Shown here: positions 42,915 through 51,913 of the stretch, piece by piece
How positions within the stretch are numbered: the first letter of the stretch is position 1
Layout of the letters: each line of letters begins with the position of its first letter
Origin: Ravibacter arvi
Lineage (GTDB): Bacteria > Bacteroidota > Bacteroidia > Cytophagales > Spirosomataceae
Length of the DNA: 64,000 bases
Direction: 5' to 3'
NCBI RefSeq assembly: GCF_039540405.1
Contig: NZ_BAABEY010000005.1
Span: 62,001-126,000, forward strand
Made by a program: the position numbers and the translations under genes
The notes under the pieces: model-generated
Databases searched by the model: none
Seen by the model: the letters and a program-made list of their open reading frames with translations, nothing else
Told to the model about the DNA's origin: nothing

Positions 42915-44111
42915 TTACTCTGCGACGTCAGTCGCTTTGTTGAGCGCGAAGCCTAAAGTGAGTCTCCAGGTCTGGGCCAGAGGCGAAGCCTGGCGGAGCG
43001 GTATCATATAGGCGAAATCCACGTTGAATGTCTTTTTGAATTTCGCACCGAGACCGAAAGAAACGTTGCTGTGGCCGAGCTTTTTCTCGCTTTGGCCGAA
43101 GTATCCGACCCGTGCGGCAAAAACATCGTGGTAGATATATTCCAGCCCCGTTGCAACCGCGATTTCGCTGAGCTCTTCGCTGAAGCCGTCCGGGGCGTCG
43201 GAGAAGGAGCCGAACACGCCCTTCATCAGGCCAAGGTCTGCCATGCTGCGGCCGGCTACCACCCTTGTTTGCGTATTACCGTTGCCGTCAACATAGTTTT
43301 CGAGATACGGCGGGGTGGGTACCATGTGCTTGTTGGCATCCAGCAAGAGGTTGAATTTGTGAATACCGTCGCCGGAATAGGTAATCCGGCCACCAAGCCG
43401 AAGCATGGTCGGAATAAAGTAGCTGCCGGAACCGTAGCTGATTTTACCGCCGAAGTTGGAAAAGGTAAGCCCCAGCCCGTAAGTGAATTCTTTTCCGGAA
43501 GTCTGGTCCTTGAAGCCGTCGTTGTAGTAAAGGCTGATGTCACCGGCAGCGGTATTTGCGGGTTTAACGGAGGCGCCGGTGCCCACGTTGTTACCGGCCA
43601 GGTTGGAGTAAATCCACTTTAGGGTGAGCCCCAATGCGAGTTTACTGCTCAATTGGCGGCTATAAGTACCGGAAAGAGCAAGCTCCTTTGAGTTGTAGTT
43701 TCCCAGGGACCCGCCCATTCCGTCACGCAGGTCTATTTCGCCATTGTTCATGTAATGGAGCGAGCCGGCAATGGTTTGTCCTTTTTCAAGTTTTTTAAAG
43801 CCGGTGAGGTAACCGATAAACATGTCGTCGGTCAGGTCGCCGAGCCATGGCGTATATGAAAGGGAAAGGCCGTGGTCCTGTTCGATAAATGCAAGTTTTG
43901 ATGCATTCCAGTAAGTGGCATTTGCATCGGGGGTAGCGGCTACGCCTGCATCGCCGAGGGCGGCGCTTCGTGCATCGGGTGCGATGTTGAGAAATGCCAG
44001 CGTAGAGCCGGCCGGGATACGGCCAATGGTCTTGTCGGAGTTGTTAACGGGTTGAGCGAGGGCGCCCAGATGGAGGAAGGTAATGGACAGTACTGCTAAA
44101 ATACGTTTCAT
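42915..44111 (-). CDS. porV: Type IX secretion outer membrane protein PorV
   Basis: A 398-residue outer membrane beta-barrel (LptO/PG27 type). It has a signal peptide (LAVLSITFLHLGALAQ) and the family opening AFLNIAPDARSAALGDAGVA followed by YWNASKLAF, with alternating barrel strands to the C-terminus. PorV ferries secreted cargo from the SprA translocon to the sortase PorU, which cleaves the C-terminal signal and attaches A-LPS. It lies directly after porU with a 107-bp gap and ends in an intrinsic terminator. The gap holds a 7-bp hairpin (44157-44172). Confidence 0.93.
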   Translation of the reverse strand: MKRILAVLSITFLHLGALAQPVNNSDKTIGRIPAGSTLAFLNIAPDARSAALGDAGVAATPDANATYWNASKLAFIEQDHGLSLSYTPWLGDLTDDMFIGYLTGFKKLEKGQTIAGSLHYMNNGEIDLRDGMGGSLGNYNSKELALSGTYSRQLSSKLALGLTLKWIYSNLAGNNVGTGASVKPANTAAGDISLYYNDGFKDQTSGKEFTYGLGLTFSNFGGKISYGSGSYFIPTMLRLGGRITYSGDGIHKFNLLLDANKHMVPTPPYLENYVDGNGNTQTRVVAGRSMADLGLMKGVFGSFSDAPDGFSEELSEIAVATGLEYIYHDVFAARVGYFGQSEKKLGHSNVSFGLGAKFKKTFNVDFAYMIPLRQASPLAQTWRLTLGFALNKATDVAE

Positions 44112-44218
44112 AAAATGTGCTTTTGCAATTGGCGATATGGGCCAGCCATGGATATGAGCGGATGAATCCGCTGCGAAAATAGTTTTTATATTAGTTTTTT
44201 ACAATTCTTTTGACCTAT

Positions 44219-47200
44219 TCAGTCTCTGTGAATTAACTTGCCGCTCACCCGGTCCACTGTCATTTCCCCTAAAGAACGTACCGTTAGGTCATAAAGGTAT
44301 AATTGTGTCTCAGGTTTTATTTTAGTGAACGGGATGACCGTTCTGCTTACTACCGAAGGAGCATTGTAAAAAGTGGATTCGTTTTCGAAAAGAAGCCTTC
44401 CGTCCCTGGAGAAAATACGGAAGCGGACTTCCAGGTCCTGGCCTGCGCGGTTATGCGTTAGCCGGTAGGTCAATTGATCCCGGAAGGGGTTCGGGAATAG
44501 GACGGCAGATTTCAGTTTCAAGCCGGTGTCCTTCCGGATCCGGAAGGTAAGTTCTGTCTGGGCCTGGTTCCCGGCTATATCGCAAAATGATAGGGTGAGC
44601 CTGTGGTTTCCTTCCGACTCAATAGTGAGCGGCATTTCGACCTTTGCCGTTTGGAAAGCATCGGTGTCGGCCCGGTAATATTCGGTGACCGGGATTTCCA
44701 GCGTATCGTCCAGGATGGCTGAAACCCTGCATCCGTTTCCCTCGCCGGACATTGTCAGGCCGGAATCATCCGAAATTTTTACCAGCAAGATCGGGTTAGC
44801 GGCTATTTCCTGGTTGTTCCTGAAGGTAGAATCGTTTAAAAAAGCCTGGACAACCGGGGCGGCCGTATCGTTCGGAGGAGGTAATTTTGACGGTCCGATA
44901 GAGGTCTTTATCAAGGCGCCGGCATCGGCTTTACCGTCATTGGTGTGCGCATAAACCGCAGCGATGCCCGTTTGTACTTCATTTTGATCGCCGTCGGGCA
45001 TCCTGAACCGGAGTGTAAACTTCCCGCCTGAAACTGTAACGGTGCCGCTGAACAGGCGGTCCCGGTATTCATTGTAGGCGGCCGGCGGGCTTACGGCTCC
45101 CAGCGTTTCAAACCGGGTAGGCGCGCGAAAGAGCGTGATTTCGGCTATGCCTTCAAAAGCCACGTCGGGGCGACCGGTCTCCGGATCAAATATTTCTCCC
45201 TCCAGTACCGTCATTTCGAGGGGTCTGAGGGTATCGGCCCTTAACCTGATCCCTTTTTCGGGTAAAGCAAGCTTCATGGCGGGGTCTCCAAGGAGGGTGA
45301 AATTTCTGTTCAGGGCGCCTGCAAAACTTCCGTTTTTAGTGGTTTTGAAAAGGTCTCCCAGCCTGCTCGTCCCCGATAATAAAGTCTGGTAAAACGCCTT
45401 ATTAATAGCAAAGTTGGTACTTGAAAATACCGGTCGTGTGGTGGTCATGGCGCCTATGCCCGCCCCCCGGGGGCTCAGCAGCATCAGCTCGGCCCCGGAT
45501 ACGACTGCCGGGTTGTCATAGCGGCCGAATTCGCAAGTGGCTGTGACCAATACCGGCATATTGTTGTAACCGCCTGCAGACTGCATGTCAGCGAGTGTAA
45601 GGATCTGCTCATCCGTCCATCCCGATTCATTGCCATGCCCGGTAAAATTCAGGATGAGGGAACCTTCATTGATTTTTCGCCTGATTTCCTTATTGATAGC
45701 AGGAGCGCGGTTGCCGAGCGCGGTAGCCACCAAGGGGAGCTCATCGGTAAATACCCTTGAGGCAAGAAAGTTTTCACTCACCACCGTAGCGAGCGCGTCG
45801 GCATGTTGCTGGTGAATATTGCTGTCGCCATTGTCCGCCACGAAAGTGATTTTGTTTCGCCAGGGACCGCGGTCGGAGATAGTCGCGTAGTCAATCAGCT
45901 TTTGAATAACCAAAGCTGCTTCCTGTTTGTTTTTTACCGGAAGGCGCCCCACGCCGATTTGTAAAAGATGGTCGCCGGCCTCTTCCTCCGGCCATGTCCC
46001 CGCATCGTCGTCGAGCAGGGCGAAGTAATCATCCGACGCGTAGGTATACACCGGATGGAGTGATTCCCGGCTTTGGTAGGAAGGTACCCACGCAGCCCTT
46101 TGCTGTGGTGAGTAAACAAGTTCCTTATTCCGGAAATCGTACGTGGCGTCACCGAAAAGAAGCAGGTATTTCAGGCGTCCGGGTTCACGCTGATAGAAGT
46201 AACGGCATAAATCCCGTATGGCGGTTACATCGGGTTTGCCTGACGCGAATTCGTTGAATACCTGCCGGATGGTGAAGGTGGCTACTTTGAGACCGTCGTT
46301 AGACTGTCTGAAATCGGCCAGGCGTTCGGCTTCTGCAAGCCATTCTTCAGCGGTGACGATGATCATATCGGGAACAGGCGAAGAATGAATGTCCTGGTTG
46401 GGTATTTTTGAAGCCGGAAAAGGAATAAGTACCTGTTTCTTGGTAAATCCTATCAGGCTGCCACTCTCCCCGGGGGAAACCGGTACCGCCCAACTTTCGT
46501 TAGCTTCTTTTTTGTGAAGGGTGATCTGTGCCGGAAGAAGCGGATTGCTAACGTCCCAAAGCAGGAAATCTTCAGGCAAGTCCGAGAAAACCAACACCCT
46601 GTTCTTGGCATCCGCTGCCGGGAACCGATAAATGGTAGGCGTGGCAAAGGCCCGTAACGAGCGACTGGTTTGCAGGCTGACATGGTTGAGGTAGGCTGTG
46701 GCGCCTGGCTGCCCGCTTTTGTCATAGGTCAGGGAAAGCTTTATTTTTTCTCCGGCATCCGGTGCAAATGTGTACCGCGCGGCAACTTTTTGGGCTTTCA
46801 GATCATACCGGTAAGTGGAAACGGTACCGGCGGTTGCTTCGCCGATCGGTTTTCCGTTGGTTTGCCATCTGAATTTAGTAGGAACCTGTGCGGCAGCTAT
46901 TGCGCTGAAATCCAGTATAGCCTCCCGTCCCTGTACGAGCCCGGGAAGATCAATTTCGAGATTGAGAAAATTGGTAGTCCCGAGGTAATCTCCCCACCAT
47001 TCGCGGCCGGAGCGCAGGAGATTGACGGCTTCTTTTTCATAAAACCAGTAGTCTTCGAAAGTATGCACAGGGATCGGGTTTGCCGGTACCGGCGTGTTTT
47101 TCGCCTGGATCCTGACATTCCGCGGGTGCTGGAAAGTGAAAAAGTAGAAGGTGGTGTCGGTGTAGGGATTAATCTCGTGCCGGTACCGGTTTTCCGTCTC

Positions 47201-47572
47201 GTCGGGAAATATTCGGGTAGGTCCCTCGCCGTAAAAATACACTGCCTCCGTCATACCGGCATTGTTGGTTTCCACCTGAATGGCGACCGGCAGAAGGTCC
47301 TGGGGGCGCGGTTTCGCGTTGGCCTGGGGAAGTATGCCGCTGCCGTTTCCGAAAATTTGCACCTGCCCGGCCGGGATCCCGCTAATGTCAATTCCTGCTT
47401 TTTTGAAATAGGCAGCGTCGAGTTTGTAAACACCGGTGGCGGTGACACCGATTTTGAACCAATCGCCGGTAGCAAGCACCGAACCTTGCTGGGAAAAGGC
47501 GCTGATCGGTACAAACCACAATAGCAGGTACCAAAAAGCTTTGGCGTTATAATTCTTCTTCCACCAGCGCAT
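44219..47572 (-). CDS. porU: Type IX secretion sortase PorU
   Basis: A 1117-residue cell-surface cysteine protease and transpeptidase of the gingipain (C25) clan that removes the T9SS C-terminal signal. The signal peptide is Trp-rich (AFWYLLLWFVPISAFSQ). The C25 domain is about residues 390-790, with the catalytic histidine in LNFTGHGNESGW (about 642) and cysteine in VLVTATCEFGRYDNP (about 678). An Ig-like region and a C-terminal domain with LFPNPFRDQLTYRL (like a T9SS type A sorting domain) complete it. It is followed by porV. Its start overlaps the sprT-like gene by 26 bp, so the two are translated in different frames over that stretch. Confidence 0.93.
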   Translation of the reverse strand: MRWWKKNYNAKAFWYLLLWFVPISAFSQQGSVLATGDWFKIGVTATGVYKLDAAYFKKAGIDISGIPAGQVQIFGNGSGILPQANAKPRPQDLLPVAIQVETNNAGMTEAVYFYGEGPTRIFPDETENRYRHEINPYTDTTFYFFTFQHPRNVRIQAKNTPVPANPIPVHTFEDYWFYEKEAVNLLRSGREWWGDYLGTTNFLNLEIDLPGLVQGREAILDFSAIAAAQVPTKFRWQTNGKPIGEATAGTVSTYRYDLKAQKVAARYTFAPDAGEKIKLSLTYDKSGQPGATAYLNHVSLQTSRSLRAFATPTIYRFPAADAKNRVLVFSDLPEDFLLWDVSNPLLPAQITLHKKEANESWAVPVSPGESGSLIGFTKKQVLIPFPASKIPNQDIHSSPVPDMIIVTAEEWLAEAERLADFRQSNDGLKVATFTIRQVFNEFASGKPDVTAIRDLCRYFYQREPGRLKYLLLFGDATYDFRNKELVYSPQQRAAWVPSYQSRESLHPVYTYASDDYFALLDDDAGTWPEEEAGDHLLQIGVGRLPVKNKQEAALVIQKLIDYATISDRGPWRNKITFVADNGDSNIHQQHADALATVVSENFLASRVFTDELPLVATALGNRAPAINKEIRRKINEGSLILNFTGHGNESGWTDEQILTLADMQSAGGYNNMPVLVTATCEFGRYDNPAVVSGAELMLLSPRGAGIGAMTTTRPVFSSTNFAINKAFYQTLLSGTSRLGDLFKTTKNGSFAGALNRNFTLLGDPAMKLALPEKGIRLRADTLRPLEMTVLEGEIFDPETGRPDVAFEGIAEITLFRAPTRFETLGAVSPPAAYNEYRDRLFSGTVTVSGGKFTLRFRMPDGDQNEVQTGIAAVYAHTNDGKADAGALIKTSIGPSKLPPPNDTAAPVVQAFLNDSTFRNNQEIAANPILLVKISDDSGLTMSGEGNGCRVSAILDDTLEIPVTEYYRADTDAFQTAKVEMPLTIESEGNHRLTLSFCDIAGNQAQTELTFRIRKDTGLKLKSAVLFPNPFRDQLTYRLTHNRAGQDLEVRFRIFSRDGRLLFENESTFYNAPSVVSRTVIPFTKIKPETQLYLYDLTVRSLGEMTVDRVSGKLIHRD

Positions 47573-48221
47573 GGGCCGCTATGGTATATTTTTTCTTAGA
47601 TGCCTTTTCCGTACACAGAACCCGGGTCCTGCGGAGCGGGCCCTTGGAAAATACCCGCCCATTGAAAACGAATAAACTGCCTTCATCCAGATGGCGCAAG
47701 GTCCTTTTATTGCCGTTTTCTACCTGGCTATCGTACTTTTTCAGGGACTCGGCAAGCCGGCTGTCTCCTGACGTGGTGGCTTTGGGGTTTCGGGCGTATG
47801 CTGCCAGGGCTGCCAGTACGTCAGGGGGGAAATAATCCGGTCGGATAACGGGAAGCAGAATCTCTTTGAAGGTTGTCTTCCATTCCGACCCATGGGGGGC
47901 TACTTTACGCCGGTACCGCCGGAACACGGCGCAGTGTGCAACTTCATGAAGGTAAGTGATCAGGAAGCTGTACGGATTTAAGTTCGCGTTGACCGTAATG
48001 ACCGGCCGGCACCCCGGGCGGTAGGTGAAATCGCCCAGCCGGGTTCGCCGTGGCCTGGAGACCCTGAACTCAAAATCGTACTTTTCTTTTAGCTCCACGC
48101 AATAGGGAACAGCAACAGGGGGGACTAACGCGGAAATTTGTGTTAAAAACAAAGCAAAAAACGTGGTTGACGTTGCGGCGGCAGATGTATGCCCACTACT
48201 TTTTTTGCATAATGTTAACAA
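47547..48221 (-). CDS. SprT-like zinc metalloprotein
   Basis: A 224-residue SprT-like protein with the zinc motif HEVAHC (HExxH, about residue 90-94) after VNPYSFLITYL-type sequence, and HGSEWKTTFKEILLPV with a third ligand-like histidine. A C-terminal zinc ribbon-like region lacks clear cysteine pairs (one CTEK). Human SPRTN is a DNA-protein crosslink protease; bacterial SprT proteins have no settled function. The N-terminal 30 residues could be shorter. Its last 26 bp lie inside porU, so it probably shares porU's transcript. Confidence 0.8.
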   Translation of the reverse strand: MLTLCKKSSGHTSAAATSTTFFALFLTQISALVPPVAVPYCVELKEKYDFEFRVSRPRRTRLGDFTYRPGCRPVITVNANLNPYSFLITYLHEVAHCAVFRRYRRKVAPHGSEWKTTFKEILLPVIRPDYFPPDVLAALAAYARNPKATTSGDSRLAESLKKYDSQVENGNKRTLRHLDEGSLFVFNGRVFSKGPLRRTRVLCTEKASKKKYTIAAHALVEEEL

Positions 48222-48286
48222 AATAGAGCGGAATAATCAAGTCGTGCAGCACCGGGCCGGTAGAATCCGGACGGCTTGTAAAAAGA

Positions 48287-48316
48287 GAAGGCCGGAAACC
48301 AGGGTTTCCAGCCTTC
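48287..48316 (-). terminator. Intrinsic terminator of the 48362 lipoprotein gene
   Basis: A 14-bp stem with one mismatch (48287-48300 with 48303-48316) and, on the minus strand, a following TCTTTTTAC run (complement of 48279-48286). It lies 45 bp downstream of the small lipoprotein gene. Confidence 0.8.
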
Positions 48317-48361
48317 TTGACTAGTCTTGTGTACTTTGCAGTGCTTCAGACCCGGCTAAAA

Positions 48362-48559
48362 TTATTTAGCGGGAGCAGGAGCAGCAGTAGTATCAGCAGG
48401 AGCAGCAGTGTCAGTAGCAGTAGTGTCTGCTTCAGGAGCAACCGGCTCAACTACAGTTTCAGTAGTTTCTTCAACTACTTCAGTCTCTGATGGTTTGCTA
48501 GTACAAGCTGCGAAAGAAACCATAGTGGCGGCGATCGCGAATGCTAAGATCTTTTTCAT
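48362..48559 (-). CDS. Tiny low-complexity lipoprotein
   Basis: A 65-residue lipoprotein with signal ILAFAIAATMVSFAAC (lipid cysteine at 19). The mature 46 residues are almost only Thr, Ala, Glu, Pro, Val and Asp, with repeating ETTETVVEP and ADTTATDTAAPADTTAAP. This is expected to be disordered, anionic and extended, like a linker or spacer on the outer membrane. It has a strong TTTG-N21-TAnnTTTG promoter and its own terminator, so it is probably well expressed. No family assignment is possible. Confidence 0.75.
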   Translation of the reverse strand: MKKILAFAIAATMVSFAACTSKPSETEVVEETTETVVEPVAPEADTTATDTAAPADTTAAPAPAK

Positions 48560-48593
48560 TTTCTTCTGGTGAATTTTGTTTGAATTTGTGCAA

Positions 48594-48626
48594 CAAAGTT
48601 AAGGGATCTTTATCTCCGCTTCCAAA
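48594..48626 (-). promoter_or_regulatory. Promoter of the 48362 lipoprotein gene
   Basis: On the minus strand, TTTG (complement of 48623-48626) and TAACTTTG (complement of 48594-48601) are 21 bases apart, both exact to the consensus. Transcription should start about 48587, 28 bp before the ATG. Confidence 0.75.
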
Positions 48627-48737
48627 TTTTTGACGTTGTATTTTTTCTAGAACTTAAAATTTCCTTAGAAAGTTATATTGCAGCATTGTTTTATTTTGAA
48701 TCCCCTTTTCCGGAGAACAGCTGCGGTATTGTAAAGA

Positions 48738-49817
48738 TTAGATCTTGGCTAATTCCGATACCAGCGCTTCTATCTGCGCGACATCGGTTGCCGGAAAGTT
48801 GGCTATCCTTACCTGAGTGGCTTTTTTGTCGCCGTAGCCGCTGCCGATGACGAGGTTGCGCTCTTTCAGGCGGGCAATTATTTCAGCGGCGGGTAATTGC
48901 GTATCCAGCACCGCCACCGTCCGCGACCGGTGATGTTCAGAAAGTACAAATGGAGAAAATGCATCATTTGCCCGGGCAAAACCGTAGAGGAGACCGGCCT
49001 TTTTCTCGGTCTCTTTCCGGATCGTGTCTACCCCTTTATCGTTCATATCCGCTGCGATTTTCCCCAACAGGTAGATTAGCATCACATTCGGGGTGGCAGG
49101 GGTTTCGTTATTCAGAGCGTTCTTCCAGAGCGTCGGCAAGTCGTGGTGTGCACCGATGGAAAGGCCTTTTCTCTCCTTGAGAAGGATTGCTTTTTCCAGG
49201 CATTGTTTGCCCACAATCCAGACTCCAAGCCCGGCGGGAAGGCCGAAGGCTTTTTGCACCGAGAAGAAAGCGGTATCCACCAGGCTATAGTCCAGGGCAG
49301 GGTAGGGAGCCGAAGAGACCATGTCAACCGCGATCATTTTGTCGGGGTGCGCCTCTTTGAGGCGGTGAATCTCTGTTTCCGTCATTTGCACGCCGCAGCT
49401 TGTCTCGTTGTGGGTGGTACAAATGAGCTCGGCTTCTTCCGGGACGGTTATCTCGTCAAAGTCGAAGCCGTTGCCCGGCGCCTTTTCCATTTTGGTCGCT
49501 TTTTTGCCGGCGGCCAATGCGTACTGATAAAATTTCTGTGAAAATGACCCGTTTACCAGGTGGAAACTTTCTTTTTCTACCATACTTAAAAGAATCCGTT
49601 CCCAGACTTCCGAGGCGGAACCGAGAAAAAGAATGGCGTGCGTATCGGGCACGCTGAGAAGGGACCTCAGTTGACTGACCGTGAATGCATGCAACTCGCG
49701 GTACACCTGGCTCCGGTGAGAGACTGAGCCAAGCTGGCGGTCAACAAAGGTTTTCAGGTGTTTCTCAAATGTCGGGTAGAGCTGGGCCGGGCCCGGCGTA
49801 AAGTAAGTCTGCATCAA
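48738..49817 (-). CDS. serC: Phosphoserine aminotransferase (class V)
   Basis: A 359-residue PLP aminotransferase of fold type I, class V. TYFTPGPAQLYPTFEKHLKT opens the family pattern, FLGSASEVWERILLS is the PLP phosphate region, and the Schiff-base lysine is in DTAFFSVQKAFGLPAGLGVW near residue 190. Similarity to alanine-glyoxylate aminotransferases exists, but the gene overlaps serB-serA by 4 bp, and those two steps flank the SerC reaction (3-phosphohydroxypyruvate to phosphoserine), so serC is the best call. Confidence 0.85.
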   Translation of the reverse strand: MMQTYFTPGPAQLYPTFEKHLKTFVDRQLGSVSHRSQVYRELHAFTVSQLRSLLSVPDTHAILFLGSASEVWERILLSMVEKESFHLVNGSFSQKFYQYALAAGKKATKMEKAPGNGFDFDEITVPEEAELICTTHNETSCGVQMTETEIHRLKEAHPDKMIAVDMVSSAPYPALDYSLVDTAFFSVQKAFGLPAGLGVWIVGKQCLEKAILLKERKGLSIGAHHDLPTLWKNALNNETPATPNVMLIYLLGKIAADMNDKGVDTIRKETEKKAGLLYGFARANDAFSPFVLSEHHRSRTVAVLDTQLPAAEIIARLKERNLVIGSGYGDKKATQVRIANFPATDVAQIEALVSELAKI

Positions 49818-51721
49818 TATAACATTCTAAAACGGATGGTTCCATCAATCGCCCGTACTTCGCGAAGGAATTCGCGGTCGTAGCCCTTGGCGATATCCAC
49901 AATCACGTAGCCCACCGATTCATTAGTCTTAAGGTACTGACCGGTGATGTTGATATTGTTTTTGCCGAAGATGCTGTTGAGTTTTGCGAGCACACCCGGA
50001 ACGTTGGCATGGATATGCAGAATCCGGTGCGAATCGGTGAGTTTGGGCAACTGAACTTCCGGGAAGTTGACGCTTCCGTAGGTACTTCCGTTGTTCATAT
50101 ATTCGAGCAGTTTTGCGGGCACGAACTTCCCGATATTTTCCTGGGCCTCGAGAGTGCTGCCTCCTACGTGCGGAGTCAGGATCACATTGGAAAGGCCCTG
50201 CAGCTCGCTCACAAAAGGTTCATTGTTCGTTTTGGGCTCATGGGGAAATACGTCGATCCCTGCTCCGGCAATTTTTCCGCTCTTAATGGCTTCCGCAAGC
50301 GCAGGAATATCTACCACGTGGCCTCTCGAAAGGTTAAGGAAAATAACACCGTCTTTCATGAGGTCAAATTCCCGTTTGCCTATCATGGCCGCGTTACTTT
50401 TGCGTCCGTCCACGTGGAGGCTGATAACGTCGGAAATTTTGAGAAGCTCATCCAGGGAGCTTACTTTTTTTGCGTTTCCAAGCGCAAGCTTCTCGACTGC
50501 ATCATAGAAATAAACTTCCATACCCATCGCTTCGGCTACTACTGAAAGTTGAGTGCCGATGCTTCCGTACCCGACCAGCCCCAGCTTTTTGCCACGGATT
50601 TCGTAGCTGCCAATGGCTGACTTGTCCCACTCCCCACGGTGCATTTTATTGCTTTTGGTAACGGAGTTGCGGACCAGGAGTATAATTTCTCCGATCGCCA
50701 ATTCTACCACCGAGCGGGTGTTTGAATAAGGAGCATTGAATACAGGGATCCCTTTTTCGGTCGCCGCATCCAGGTCGATCTGGTTGGTGCCGATACAGAA
50801 AGCACCTATTGCCATAAGACGGTTGGCGTTTTCAAGGACTTTCCGTGTAATGTTTGTTTTGGACCGGATGCCGATGATGGCGACATCCTTTATTTTCTCG
50901 CACAATTCGTCTTCGTCGAGCGCGCCTTTCAGGAATTCTACCTGGAACCCGTCCTTGCGGAAGGCCTCGACGGCCGCAGGATGGACGTTCTCAAGAAGAA
51001 GCACTTTAAGAAGGCTTGTAGGATAGGATTGGCTTCGGTCCAGTTTATTGTGAAACAGGAACTCGTCGAGTGAAGCCACCACATAATCCGCCACTGCCAC
51101 GACCTTTTCCCGCCTTACGTTTTCGGTAAAAGCATAGAAACGGCTGGCAAGCCCTGACTGGCGCAGTTCGTAGTCCGTATAGCCGTCGCCGATGGCGTAA
51201 ACTTCGCCTTCCGGCTGCAGGCTTTGCAAAGCCTTTATTTTTCCGCCGTCGGAGGCAAGCGGATTACTTTCGTCGATGCCGATGATATTGCCCTCCTGGT
51301 CGAAACGAAATTCGTTGGCAAGTACATGGTCGGGAAGAATGCCTAATTCCGCCGCCACCGGCACAATGAATTCTTTAAACCCGCTGGAAACGATATAGAT
51401 ATTTTCAGCATGCTCGCTGAGAAACTGCCTGTTCCTGAGGAATGAGTTGGAGACCTGGGTACGCAGATATTCGACCAGTGTCTGTATATGGCTTTTGTTG
51501 GCGGAAAGCAACTCGATACGCTTTCTGAGTCCTTCCGAAAACGAAATTTCCCCATTCATGCCCATATCCGTCAGATCCCGAATTTGTGCAACTATTGAAG
51601 ATTGATTCGATTGTCCCGACAGCGCTATGGAAGCGAGTTCGTCCAAGCCCTCGACTTTCGTAAAGGTGCTGTCAAAGTCAATTACATACAGGATAGGAGC
51701 ATTGATGGTTGCAGTTGCCAT
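49814..51721 (-). CDS. serA: Phosphoserine phosphatase/3-phosphoglycerate dehydrogenase fusion
   Basis: A 635-residue two-enzyme fusion. Residues 1-220 form a HAD-superfamily SerB-type phosphatase: YVIDFDSTFTKVEGLDEL supplies the DxDxT nucleophile motif, YIVSSGFKEFI the second motif and IGDGYTDYEL the Mg site. Residues about 235-550 form 3-phosphoglycerate dehydrogenase with the NAD site LGLVGYGSIGTQLS (about 375) and the catalytic Arg and His in VDGRKSN and ILTPHVGGST. An ACT domain (about 560-635) probably binds serine for feedback. With serC it provides the first and last steps of serine synthesis from two genes. Start taken at ATG 51721; ATG 51730 or 51748 are possible. A TAATTTTG -7 box lies at 51746-51753. 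Confidence 0.9.
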   Translation of the reverse strand: MATATINAPILYVIDFDSTFTKVEGLDELASIALSGQSNQSSIVAQIRDLTDMGMNGEISFSEGLRKRIELLSANKSHIQTLVEYLRTQVSNSFLRNRQFLSEHAENIYIVSSGFKEFIVPVAAELGILPDHVLANEFRFDQEGNIIGIDESNPLASDGGKIKALQSLQPEGEVYAIGDGYTDYELRQSGLASRFYAFTENVRREKVVAVADYVVASLDEFLFHNKLDRSQSYPTSLLKVLLLENVHPAAVEAFRKDGFQVEFLKGALDEDELCEKIKDVAIIGIRSKTNITRKVLENANRLMAIGAFCIGTNQIDLDAATEKGIPVFNAPYSNTRSVVELAIGEIILLVRNSVTKSNKMHRGEWDKSAIGSYEIRGKKLGLVGYGSIGTQLSVVAEAMGMEVYFYDAVEKLALGNAKKVSSLDELLKISDVISLHVDGRKSNAAMIGKREFDLMKDGVIFLNLSRGHVVDIPALAEAIKSGKIAGAGIDVFPHEPKTNNEPFVSELQGLSNVILTPHVGGSTLEAQENIGKFVPAKLLEYMNNGSTYGSVNFPEVQLPKLTDSHRILHIHANVPGVLAKLNSIFGKNNINITGQYLKTNESVGYVIVDIAKGYDREFLREVRAIDGTIRFRMLY

Positions 51722-51842
51722 ATCATACATTAGGGTGATTTTATACAAAATTACGAATCAATCAGAGAACCTGTATTCCCAAATAGATTACATATGCATT
51801 ATGTGGGTTATGTGGTAATGTGTCTTTGAAAAGTTATGTTTT

Positions 51843-51913
51843 TGAGGTGTGGGGTTTGAGGTGTGGGGGGTGAGGGTTGGCAACGCTCATACCTCATACC
51901 TCACACCTCATAT
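51843..51913. repeat. Inverted CTCAYAC heptamer array (locus D)
   Basis: The right arm has four units: CTCATAC (51886-51892), CTCATAC, CTCACAC and CTCATAT (51907-51913). The left arm (51843-51877) carries CTCACCC, CCCACAC, CTCAAAC and CCCACAC when read on the minus strand. A short unique centre separates them. The TCA at 51908-51910 in the last unit is the TGA stop of zupT. Confidence 0.8.
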
